Position numbers and translations under genes: made by a program. From Chitinimonas sp036961565 (GTDB lineage Bacteria; Pseudomonadota; Gammaproteobacteria; Burkholderiales; Chitinimonadaceae), in assembly GCF_036961565.1 (NCBI RefSeq), contig NZ_JBAMDD010000003.1, positions 62,001-126,000 on the forward strand: a stretch of DNA of 64,000 nt, written 5' to 3'. The stretch's first letter is position 1. Every line of letters starts with the position of its first letter. This document shows positions 57,701 through 64,000 of the stretch, one piece after another. The notes under the pieces are model-generated. The model was not told the DNA's origin and ran no database searches. It worked only from the letters and a program-made list of their open reading frames with translations.

Positions 57701-59546
57701 CTTCGTCCAGCAGGCCAGATATCGGCAGCTTGATGGCGATGTCGGTTACCCAGGCGCGGCCGCCGTCGGCGAACTTCAGCGTGTAGGGCTGTTCCTCTAT
57801 CACGCGTACGCCCATGTTTTCCAGTACGGGCAGGCTGTCGCTGAGCGCAATCGGGTCTTCGCGGAAAATCTTGAAGCGATGCAGGGTGGGGTCGGCCAGG
57901 CTGGCATCCATCAACTTCATGGTCAGGCTCTTGCCAGCCAGTGCCTGCTCAATCTTTTCGATATCGCTGACGGCGGTACGGGCGTCGTAGTCGGCGTAGT
58001 AGGCTGCAGCAAAGGCGCGGGCGTACTTGGCATGCAAAGCCATGCCACGCTCTTCGCCGGCATGGCTGGCGAGGTTGAGCTGCAGGTCGTCGGTCCAGCG
58101 CCGTGTGGCCTGGGCGATATTGGCTTCGATCTCGCGCGGGTCGTAATCGGGCAGGCTGGAGCCTGTTGGCGTGCGGACGATGAATTGGATGCGGGCCAGT
58201 ACCGAGTCCGACAGCATGACGTTGAATTCGGCCGAGGTGCCGTTGAAAGCATTCAGCAGCAATTGCTGCATCTTTACCCGCACATCGGTGTTGTAGTTAT
58301 CCCGTGGCAGGTAGACCAGGGCCGAGACGTAGCGGCGATAGAGGTCTTCGCGGATGAAGGCACGAACCTGGTTGCGCTCCTGCAGGCTGACGATGCCCAG
58401 CGAGATTTCGCCCAGGGCGGATTCGCTGATCTCCAGCAACTCGTCGCGCGGGTAGGTTTCCAGCACGTTGAGCAGGGTCTTGCCTTTGTGGCTGCTGGCG
58501 GCAACCTGGCTGGCGGCCATCACGGCATCGATCTTGCGGCGCAGAACCGGGATCTGGTGCGGTGGTGTGTTGTATGCCTTGGCTGTGTAAAGGCCCAGGA
58601 AGCGGCGCTCACCCGTGACATTGCCCTTGCTGTCATAGCGCTTGAGGCCGACGCAGTCGAGGTAGGCGCCACGATGCACGGTCGAGCGGGAGTTGGTCTT
58701 GGTCAGCAGCAACGGGGTCTTGTCACGTGCCAGCGCGCGGATATCGGCGGGTAGCGCGGCAAAGCTGGCCGAATGGGCGCCACGGGTCTCGCCGCGCAAC
58801 AGGCCCAGGCCAGAGCCCTTGACGATGGTCAGCTGCACGCCTTCCTTGCTGTCGGTCAGGTCGTAATCGCGATAGCCCAGGAAGACGAAATGGTCATCCT
58901 GCAGCCATTCCAGGTAGGACAAGGCCTCTTGCCACTCGGCCTTTTCTACTGCCGGCTTGCACTTGGTCAGCTCGGCGTGTACTTCGGCGAGCCGTTTGGC
59001 CATGCCGTCAAAGTCTTCCACGCAGTCCTTGAGCTGGCTCAGCACCTTCAGCAGCTCAGCCTTGATCTCGTCCAGCTTGGCCTTGTCGCTGATACGGTCG
59101 ATCTCCAGATGTATCCACGATTCGGGTTGGCCTGCGCCCAGTTCGTCCAGCTTGCCGGCCTTGTTACGCGTGACCTTGAGCACCGGATGGATGATCAGGT
59201 GTATGCCGTAGCCCAGGCGATTCAGCGCCAGGCTGACGGTATCGACCAGGAAAGGCTTGTCGTCATTCACCAGTTCGATCACGGTGTGGCTGGTCTGCCA
59301 GCGGTGGTCGTCAAAGCTGGGGTTGTAGACGCGTACCTGCGCCTCGCCCGCCTTGCGCGTGGCCGCCAGTTTCAGGTGGGCGAGCACGGCACCGTACCAG
59401 TCCTGCGCATCGCGGCGGGCAAGATCATGAGCATCGGTATCGGCGTAGTAGTTCTGGATCAGCGAGGTGAGGTTGACCGGTCCGGCCTCCCGCGCATCGG
59501 CATGGCGCTGGATGTCTGCTAAGAGGCTGGCGTGGAAGGTTTGCAT
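54783..59546 (-). CDS. gdhB: NAD-dependent glutamate dehydrogenase (large, GDH-180 type)
   Basis: A 1587-residue enzyme of the large NAD-GDH class, similar in length to P. aeruginosa GdhB. The N-terminal half contains regulatory ACT-like regions (for example HTVIELVNDDKPFLVDTVSLAL near residue 90). The catalytic core is at about 740-1250, with KVARGGLRWSDRKEDFRTE near 795, GSKGGFVLK near 830, and GIGDLMGDVFGNGMLLS near 965 as the NAD site. It converts glutamate to 2-oxoglutarate, feeding the TCA cycle. ATG 59546 is chosen because AGGAGAC lies upstream. Divergent from the arginine transport operon, which shares the 378-base intergenic region. Confidence 0.95.
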   Translation of the reverse strand: MQTFHASLLADIQRHADAREAGPVNLTSLIQNYYADTDAHDLARRDAQDWYGAVLAHLKLAATRKAGEAQVRVYNPSFDDHRWQTSHTVIELVNDDKPFLVDTVSLALNRLGYGIHLIIHPVLKVTRNKAGKLDELGAGQPESWIHLEIDRISDKAKLDEIKAELLKVLSQLKDCVEDFDGMAKRLAEVHAELTKCKPAVEKAEWQEALSYLEWLQDDHFVFLGYRDYDLTDSKEGVQLTIVKGSGLGLLRGETRGAHSASFAALPADIRALARDKTPLLLTKTNSRSTVHRGAYLDCVGLKRYDSKGNVTGERRFLGLYTAKAYNTPPHQIPVLRRKIDAVMAASQVAASSHKGKTLLNVLETYPRDELLEISESALGEISLGIVSLQERNQVRAFIREDLYRRYVSALVYLPRDNYNTDVRVKMQQLLLNAFNGTSAEFNVMLSDSVLARIQFIVRTPTGSSLPDYDPREIEANIAQATRRWTDDLQLNLASHAGEERGMALHAKYARAFAAAYYADYDARTAVSDIEKIEQALAGKSLTMKLMDASLADPTLHRFKIFREDPIALSDSLPVLENMGVRVIEEQPYTLKFADGGRAWVTDIAIKLPISGLLDEDETRNAFQQGFAAIFEGHAENDRFNKLILLAGLSWREVVLLRAYAKYLKQIGLNYSLDHIAERLGHFREIARDLATLFLSLHDPKQKQVKQVAALSAKIKEALAQVPSIDDERILSGFFHTISATLRTNFFQPGPAGEVKDYISFKFESAKIPNMPQPVPLYEIFVYSPRVEGIHLRFGKVARGGLRWSDRKEDFRTEVLGLVKAQQVKNTVIVPVGSKGGFVLKQAPTEREAYQAEGVACYKTFIRGLLDLTDNLVDGKVVPPKAVHRLDADDPYLVVAADKGTATFSDIANGVSQEYGFWLDDAFASGGSVGYDHKKMGITAKGAWESVKRHFREMGHDTQKQPFTVVGIGDLMGDVFGNGMLLSEQIKLVAAFNHLHIFLDPNPDTAKSFKERSRMFALPRSSWEDYDKKTLSKGGGIYSRSAKSIPLSPEIRKVLDITDEALAPNDLIRAILKAPVDLLYNGGIGTYFKSSSQSHAEASDRSNDALRIDGREIRARVIGEGGNLGFTQLGRVEYALSGGHICTDAIDNSAGVDCSDHEVNIKILLGRLVQAGDMTLKQRNALLAEMTDNVGELVLRDNYLQTAAISLELKQAKSLLSVHGRFMQSLERAGRLSRRIEYLPNDALLAERQAAGQGMTSPELAVLLAYAKLGLFDQLLASPLPAMKEWDELLSGYFPTKMADKFKKQLPSHPLRSEIVATVLTNECVNRMGISFVFRVAEETNATPAEIVHAWSVASRLMQADKLWAELEALDNVVPTTTQYDLMLEVRKQLERVARWVLRVQLTEADADKRLVQLTDEIPTLLPKLDKWVADKANFASARERLKAAGVKAELAGRVVYLDAVLALLDIARLARESKASVEDVAQAYFKLEGALQIDWLREVVDGLPRDNRWQTLARMALRDELYREHAGLTARVLTGTGTVQKRVDAWLKAREVALEHVGRMFEELRVATPDLAMLSAAMREIRNRLAA

Positions 59547-59924
59547 CTTGGGTTGTCTCCTGTTGGACTGCGAGCGATGCACTTTTTGAGCAATCGCTTG
59601 TTTGATTGCCGCTCCCTTGCAAGGGATTCTTGGCAAGCGCGACGACATTGTAGCGCCGACGCGACGATTACCAGTATTAGGGGATGCGACACTTTGTTAT
59701 AGCCGCGCCCCGTCGCAGGGCAATACTGGGGCGCTAAGACTACCTTTTGCACCGTTTTGTTGCACCTGTTTAGGGGTATTTGCACTGCTGTACGAAGATG
59801 TCGCATTCCAGCAATGGTGTAGGTCGAAAGGGCGGATTACAATCAGCGCCGGTTCCGGTTTCTCCGAGGCCGCAATGTTGGCTTCGCCGGTTTCCACACT
59901 CATCCAAGAACGAGGAGTAAGGCA
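59547..59924. promoter_or_regulatory. Shared regulatory region gdhB / aotJ with ArgR-like half-site and TTGCAC repeats
   Basis: No gene is seen in these 378 bases. TGTCGC-N8-AA (59799-59814) matches the half-site known for P. aeruginosa ArgR. It ends just before the expected -35 of TACAAT (59838-59843), a likely -10 for aotJ. A minus-strand TGTCGC (59691-59686) with AA one base early faces gdhB. TTGCAC occurs three times (59747, 59760, 59780). CCAGTATT/AATACTGG (59671-59678 and 59722-59729) encloses GCGAC/GTCGC in a nested inverted repeat. Confidence 0.5.
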
Positions 59925-60698
59925 ATGAAGAAAACCGCGCTGTTTGGTGCGATCGCACTGGCGCTGTCCGTGGCCGCTTCGGCCAAGGAATGGAAGGAAG
60001 TTCGCGTTGCTATCGACGCTACCTACAAGCCTTTCACCTACAAGACGCCCGATGGCAAGCCCACCGGTTTCGATGTGGATATTGCCAATGCACTGTGCGC
60101 CGAAATGAAGGCCAAGTGCGTGTTCGTTGAGCAAGCCTGGGACGGCATGATCCCTGGCCTGAACGCCAAGAAGTACGATGCCATCATTTCCTCGATGTCC
60201 ATCACCGAAGACCGCAAGAAGGCCGTGGACTTCACTGGCAAGTACTACAACACGCCTTCGCGCATTGTTGTGAAGCTGGGCACCATCAAGAACGTGCCGG
60301 CCGAACTCAAGGGCAAGAAGATCGGCGTGCTGAAGGGTTCGACCCAGGAGAAGTACGCCAAGGGTGAACTGGAAGCCTCCGGTGCCGTGATCGTTCCCTA
60401 CGAGGCTCAGGATCAGGTCTACCTCGATATCAAGTCCGGTCGCCTGGATGGCACCGTGGCCGACAGCGTGGAAGTGTATGAAGGCTTCCTCAAGACCGCT
60501 GATGGCAAGGGCTGGGGCTTTGTTGGTCCTATCCTGAACGACAAGAAGTATTTCGGCGAAGGTGCCGGCATCGCTATCCGTAAGAGCGATACCGATCTGC
60601 GCGATGCCTTGAACAAGGGCATCAAGAATATCCGTGCAAACGGCACCTGGAAGAAGATCAACGACAAGTACTTCAACTTTGAAGTCTGGGGCGGCTAA
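59925..60698 (+). CDS. aotJ: Arginine/ornithine ABC transporter, periplasmic binding protein
   Basis: A 257-residue lysine-arginine-ornithine type binding protein. The signal peptide (1-20, cut after SASA) is followed by VRVAIDATYKPFTYKTPDGKP and IPGLNAKKYDAIISSMSITEDR, diagnostic of the HisJ/ArgT/AotJ group. GAGGAGTAAG lies upstream of the start. The gene order in this unit (binding protein, two permeases, an AstE-like enzyme, ATPase) is that of P. aeruginosa aotJQMOP. Exact substrate specificity is inferred. A terminator-like hairpin follows, so this gene is probably made in excess. Confidence 0.9.
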   Translation: MKKTALFGAIALALSVAASAKEWKEVRVAIDATYKPFTYKTPDGKPTGFDVDIANALCAEMKAKCVFVEQAWDGMIPGLNAKKYDAIISSMSITEDRKKAVDFTGKYYNTPSRIVVKLGTIKNVPAELKGKKIGVLKGSTQEKYAKGELEASGAVIVPYEAQDQVYLDIKSGRLDGTVADSVEVYEGFLKTADGKGWGFVGPILNDKKYFGEGAGIAIRKSDTDLRDALNKGIKNIRANGTWKKINDKYFNFEVWGG

Positions 60699-60722
60699 GC
60701 CCATACGCGTTTGATCGCAAGG

Positions 60723-60776
60723 ACGGCGCAATCAGAAGGGGGCTTCACCGCTCCCAGGTTGGGATTGCGCCGTTTT
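60723..60776 (+). terminator. Partial terminator between aotJ and aotQ
   Basis: Stem ACGGCGCAATC/GATTGCGCCGT (60723-60733 and 60763-60773) with a 29-base loop region and a short T-run. The hairpin probably lets only part of the transcripts reach the permease genes. A further 150 bases before aotQ hold no gene. Confidence 0.75.
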
Positions 60777-60927
60777 CGTCTCTCGTCCTATCCTTGATTC
60801 TTGCGGCACGCCCGCATACGGGTTTGTCCTGATGTCGTTTTGCTCGCCGTAGCACCGCGACAGGCATACCCTTGGTTACGCCCCACCCCCAAAGCCGCAT
60901 TCCCGCAAGCGGTACAGAGATCAATCG

Positions 60928-61629
60928 ATGGAAGAGTACATAGTCAATATTCTCAAGGGTTCGGTGCTCACGATGGAAGTGGCACTGGGTTCGCTGGCCG
61001 TGGCCGTGGTGTTGGGCCTGCTTGGCGCAACGGCCAAGTTGGCGCAGAGCAAGCCGCTGAACTGGCTGGCTGGCATTTATTCCACAGTGATACGCGGCAT
61101 TCCCGACCTGGTGCTGATGCTGCTGATTTTCTACGGCGGCCAGATACTGTTGAACAAGGGCCTGGAGCTGGTAGGTTACGAGGAATACATCGAGATCAAT
61201 CCCTTCCTCGCTGGCGTGCTTACCATAGGCTTCATTTATGGCGCCTACATGACTGAAACCTTTCGGGGCGCCATCATGGCCATACCCAAGGGGCAGATGG
61301 AGGCCGGCTACGCCTTCGGCATGAGCAAGTCGCGGGTGTTTTTCCATATCACCGTGCCGCAGATGATCAGGCTGGCCCTGCCCAGCTTCACCAACAACTG
61401 GCTGGTGCTGATCAAGGCCACGGCGCTGGTATCCATCCTTGGCCTGCCGGACATGACCATGCTGGCCAAGCAGGCGGCTTCAGCCGCCCGTGATGTGACG
61501 CCACTGGCACCCATGCTGTTCTTCCTGTTCACCGGTGCTATCTACCTGGCGATCACAACCGTGTCGCTGATCGTGCTGAAGCAACTGGATAAGCGTTACT
61601 CCATGGGCGTACGCCGGGGAGAGTTCTGA
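60928..61629 (+). CDS. aotQ: Arginine/ornithine ABC transporter permease (HisQ-like)
   Basis: A 233-residue inner-membrane permease with about five helices. It has the family N-terminal hydrophobic start and VIRGIPDLVLMLLIFYGGQ near residue 53, a HisQ/ArtQ hallmark. The EAA loop, which contacts the ATPase, is EAGYAFGMSKSRVFFHITVP near residue 128. The start has no strong ribosome site but a full-length alignment needs it. Its last base is shared with the next start (TGATG), so the two permeases are coupled. Confidence 0.93.
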   Translation: MEEYIVNILKGSVLTMEVALGSLAVAVVLGLLGATAKLAQSKPLNWLAGIYSTVIRGIPDLVLMLLIFYGGQILLNKGLELVGYEEYIEINPFLAGVLTIGFIYGAYMTETFRGAIMAIPKGQMEAGYAFGMSKSRVFFHITVPQMIRLALPSFTNNWLVLIKATALVSILGLPDMTMLAKQAASAARDVTPLAPMLFFLFTGAIYLAITTVSLIVLKQLDKRYSMGVRRGEF

Positions 61630-62342
61630 TGCAATTCGAAGTCATTTTTGAGCCGGCTACGCTCAAGCTGTTCGGCCAAGGCATTCTGGTCAGCCTCAAG
61701 CTGCTGTTTATCTCGGTCACCATCGGTGCCGTGCTGTCCATACCCATGGCCATCATGCGGGTCTCCCGCAACAAGTGGCTCTCCACACCGGTGTGGCTGT
61801 ACACCTATGTGATGCGTGGCACGCCCATGCTGATCCAGGTCTACCTGATCTACTACGGCGTGGCGCAGCTGGAGTTCGTCCAGTCCAACTGGGATACGGT
61901 GCCGTTGCTCATACCGTTCAAGGATGCGCTGTTCTGTTGCGTGCTGGCATTTACCCTCAATACCTGCGCCTACACCACCGAGATGCTGGCGGGCGCGATA
62001 CGCGACACCAACCATGGCGAGATAGAGGCGGCCCGTGCCATGGGCATGAGCCGCCGCCAGCTGATGTGGCGCATCGTGCTGCCATCGGCGCTGCGCCGTA
62101 CCCTGCCGGCGTATTCCAATGAGGTCATCATGATGCTGCACGGCACTTCGCTGGCCAGCACGGTGCCGGCATTGATGGATATCACGGGTGCTGCGCGCAG
62201 TGTGTACTCGGACTTCTATCTGCCATTTGAGGCCTTTATCACGGCGGGCGCCATCTATCTGGTGCTGACATTTACCCTGGTCTGGTGCTTCAAGCTGGCG
62301 GAACGCCGTTGGCTGGCTTATCTGCAACCGCGAAAGGCCTGA
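61629..62342 (+). CDS. aotM: Arginine/ornithine ABC transporter permease (HisM-like)
   Basis: A 237-residue inner-membrane permease. YTYVMRGTPMLIQVYLIYYG near residue 60 and the EAA loop EAARAMGMSRRQLMWRIVLP near residue 137 are the family hallmarks. It forms the heterodimeric pore with AotQ. It overlaps aotQ by one base and lies 3 bases before aotO. Confidence 0.93.
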   Translation: MQFEVIFEPATLKLFGQGILVSLKLLFISVTIGAVLSIPMAIMRVSRNKWLSTPVWLYTYVMRGTPMLIQVYLIYYGVAQLEFVQSNWDTVPLLIPFKDALFCCVLAFTLNTCAYTTEMLAGAIRDTNHGEIEAARAMGMSRRQLMWRIVLPSALRRTLPAYSNEVIMMLHGTSLASTVPALMDITGAARSVYSDFYLPFEAFITAGAIYLVLTFTLVWCFKLAERRWLAYLQPRKA

Positions 62343-62345
62343 GCC

Positions 62346-63464
62346 ATGGAAATCAGACGTCATGCCTTGCTCTCACCCAGCGTGGGCACGCACCGCGAGC
62401 TGCTGAGCTTTCATTACGGCACGCCTGGTGCCGGGCAGAAAGTGTATTTGCAGGCCAGCCTGCATGCCGACGAATTGCCCGGCATGCTGGTACTGCACCA
62501 CCTGAAGCAGCGCCTGGCGGTGCTGGAGGCGCAGGGGCTGCTGCGCGGTGAGGTGGTGGTGGTGCCGGTGGCCAACCCCATCGGGCTGGACCAGACCCTC
62601 ATGCATGGACAACTGGGGCGGTTCGAGTTTGCCAGCAGCGAGAATTTCAACCGCCACTATCCGGATTTCCTGGCTTTGCTGGGTGAAGGCATTGCCGCCA
62701 GACTGGGGCAGGATGCCGAGGCCAACAAGCGGGCCATACGTGCCGCCATGGGTGATGCGCTTGGTCGCATCAAGCCGGCAACGGAGTTGCAGTCCTTGCG
62801 CCAGATACTGGTCAGCCTGGCTTACGACGCCGATGTCGTGCTGGACCTGCACTGTGATTTTGAAGCGGTATTGCATGTGTATACCGAGACGCCTTGCCTG
62901 GAGCAGGCCGAGCCCTTGTGTCGTTACCTGGGTGCGCAGGCTGTGCTATTGGCCAAGGGCTCGGGTGGCGCTTCATTTGATGAGGCGCTCAGTGGCCACT
63001 GGTGGCAACTGGCCGAACGCCATGCGGGCCGCTATCCCATTCCACAGGCCTGTTTTTCAGCCACGGTGGAATTGCGTGGCAATACCGATGTTTACCACCC
63101 GGTGGCGGCGCAGGATGCAGACAATCTGATTGCCTTCCTGCAGCATCGCGGTGTGGTGGCTGGCGATCCGCCTGCCATGCCGGCGGCATTGTGTGAGGCA
63201 ACACCCCTGGCGGGGTCGGAGACCTTGCACGCACCCCATGCGGGTGTAGTGGCGTTCCACCGCCAAGCTGGTGACTATATCGAGGCGGGAGAGGTGGTGG
63301 TGGACGTCATTGACCCGCTGACCGACACGGTGACCTCGGTGACGGCCTCGGTGAGCGGTGTCCTCTACGCCCGCGGCATTGTGCGCTATGCCACCACCGG
63401 CATGGACCTGTGCAAGGTGGCCGGCAAGGTGGCCTTCCGCAGTGGCTATCTGCTGAGCGCCTGA
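62346..63464 (+). CDS. aotO: Succinylglutamate desuccinylase/aspartoacylase family protein
   Basis: A 372-residue protein of the M14-like AstE/aspartoacylase family. The zinc ligands are seen in LHADELPG near residue 41 (HxxE) and DLHCD near residue 170 (His), and the catalytic glutamate in ATVELRGNTD near residue 240. A C-terminal beta domain (about 300-370) follows. In P. aeruginosa, aotO sits in the same place in the aot operon and is not required for uptake; its substrate is unknown. The position suggests a hydrolase for an N-acyl amino acid, which is inference. It is 3 bases after aotM and 64 bases before the ATPase gene. Confidence 0.85.
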   Translation: MEIRRHALLSPSVGTHRELLSFHYGTPGAGQKVYLQASLHADELPGMLVLHHLKQRLAVLEAQGLLRGEVVVVPVANPIGLDQTLMHGQLGRFEFASSENFNRHYPDFLALLGEGIAARLGQDAEANKRAIRAAMGDALGRIKPATELQSLRQILVSLAYDADVVLDLHCDFEAVLHVYTETPCLEQAEPLCRYLGAQAVLLAKGSGGASFDEALSGHWWQLAERHAGRYPIPQACFSATVELRGNTDVYHPVAAQDADNLIAFLQHRGVVAGDPPAMPAALCEATPLAGSETLHAPHAGVVAFHRQAGDYIEAGEVVVDVIDPLTDTVTSVTASVSGVLYARGIVRYATTGMDLCKVAGKVAFRSGYLLSA

Positions 63465-63528
63465 ACCCCCATACCCAGGGCTGGTGCAGCTAGCGCGCCG
63501 GCCCAGATCATCTGCGACGGAGACAACC

Positions 63529-64000
63529 GTGAGTATCAAGCTTCAAGTTGAAGACCTGCACAAAAGCTATGGCAGCCACGAAGTGCTGAAAGGCGTGTCG
63601 CTGACAGCCCATGGCGGGGACGTGATCAGCATCATCGGTTCCAGCGGATCGGGCAAGAGCACCTTCCTGCGTTGCATCAATATGCTGGAACGGCCGCATG
63701 CCGGCCGGATCACGGTGGCTGGCGAGGAAATGAAGCTGGTGACGGCCAAGGACGGCATGTTCAAGGCCGCCGACGAACGCCAATTGCAGATGATGCGCGC
63801 CAAGCTGGCCATGGTGTTCCAGCATTTCAATCTGTGGGCACACATGACAGTGCTGCAGAACATCATCGAGGCCCCTGTCAATGTGCTGGGGGTTAGCCGG
63901 ACCGAGGCGGTGGAGCGGGCACGCAAATACCTGGATAAGGTCGGCCTGAAGAACGTGGAAGACAAATACCCGGCCCATATGTCGGGCGGACAGCAGCAGC
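63529..64000 (+). CDS. aotP: Arginine/ornithine ABC transporter ATP-binding protein (3' end cut by window end)
   Basis: The first 157 codons of an amino-acid type ABC ATPase. It starts at GTG 63529 (MSIKLQVEDLHKSYG) with GGAGA upstream. Walker A is GSSGSGKST near residue 38, the Q-loop VFQHFNLWAHMTV is near residue 100, and the signature MSGGQQQ is at the window edge. The long insert after LERPHAGRI and the HFNLWAHMT sequence are typical of HisP/ArtP/AotP. In Pseudomonas, argR follows aotP; that region is outside the window. Confidence 0.93.
   Translation, partial: MSIKLQVEDLHKSYGSHEVLKGVSLTAHGGDVISIIGSSGSGKSTFLRCINMLERPHAGRITVAGEEMKLVTAKDGMFKAADERQLQMMRAKLAMVFQHFNLWAHMTVLQNIIEAPVNVLGVSRTEAVERARKYLDKVGLKNVEDKYPAHMSGGQQQ

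Noticed and set aside
59740..59924. NtrC/sigma-54 control of aotJ, suggested by repeated TGCACC
   Set aside because: The TGCACC units are direct repeats, not the inverted TGCACC/GGTGCA pair, and no GG-N10-GC promoter element is seen; the ArgR-like half-site and TACAAT box fit better.
1..64000. tRNA, rRNA, CRISPR, insertion sequence or prophage
   Set aside because: Reading the intergenic spaces gave no cloverleaf-type or TTCRA-arm sequence, no regularly spaced repeats, and no transposase, integrase or phage gene.

Overview
The window is a gene-dense, GC-rich chromosomal segment of a Gram-negative bacterium, most likely a betaproteobacterium of the Neisseriales or a close relative. The main reason is the large TCA-cycle cluster sdhCDABE-gltA-sucA-sucB-lpdA-sucC-sucD with mdh divergent beside it. 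PBP1A, DsbB, SdhE, RF3 and the SiaABC-type switch fit the same assignment. This is inference from gene content, not a phylogeny. I saw no rRNA, tRNA, insertion sequence, prophage or CRISPR array.

Region by region. 1-3437: a persulfide or sulfur-stress module, with a metallo-beta-lactamase-fold enzyme (cut by the window start) divergent from a BigR-like ArsR repressor, a split YeeE/YedE-type transporter and a SulP transporter. 3580-10147: DUF2061 protein, anmK, tyrS, PBP1A and mdh. 10334-24280: a GntR/UTRA regulator with a perfect palindrome over its own -10, a related site before sdhC, then the TCA cluster, punctuated by strong intercistronic hairpins and an inverted pair of heptanucleotide arrays. 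24369-30303: an unusual metallophosphoesterase fused to a membrane domain, an HD-GYP-like protein without the HD catalytic pair, and a convergent PAS-GGDEF-EAL protein; both signalling genes have a possible short leader ORF. 30461-34953: thioredoxin-like protein, small HNH protein, a TPR/GT41 glycosyltransferase and guaB. 35150-37999: patatin, two lipoproteins (the second FlgO-like) and dsbB. 38071-39492: two adjacent unrecognised genes that together carry four copies of one module of about 75-80 residues. 39578-44471: ABC-F (YheS type), an MFS transporter and prfC. 44594-48015: a SiaA/SiaC/SiaB phosphatase-phosphoprotein-kinase switch followed by a second HD-GYP-like protein lacking the HD pair. 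48197-54727: an orphan solute-binding protein, uup, a FapA-type protein, a LysE exporter and metZ. 54783-64000: NAD-glutamate dehydrogenase divergent from an arginine/ornithine transport operon (aotJQMOP order, last gene cut by the window end).

How the genes work together. The TCA genes cover every step from citrate synthase through succinate dehydrogenase except aconitase, isocitrate dehydrogenase and fumarase, plus malate dehydrogenase. The NAD-GDH feeds 2-oxoglutarate into this cycle from glutamate, and the adjacent transporter would supply arginine or ornithine, which are degraded to glutamate. Signalling is represented by two c-di-GMP-related loci linked by paralogous HD-GYP-like proteins. 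The most promising undescribed items are the Sia switch paired with an HD-lacking HD-GYP protein instead of the SiaD cyclase, the four-module gene pair, and the GntR palindrome pair around sdhC.
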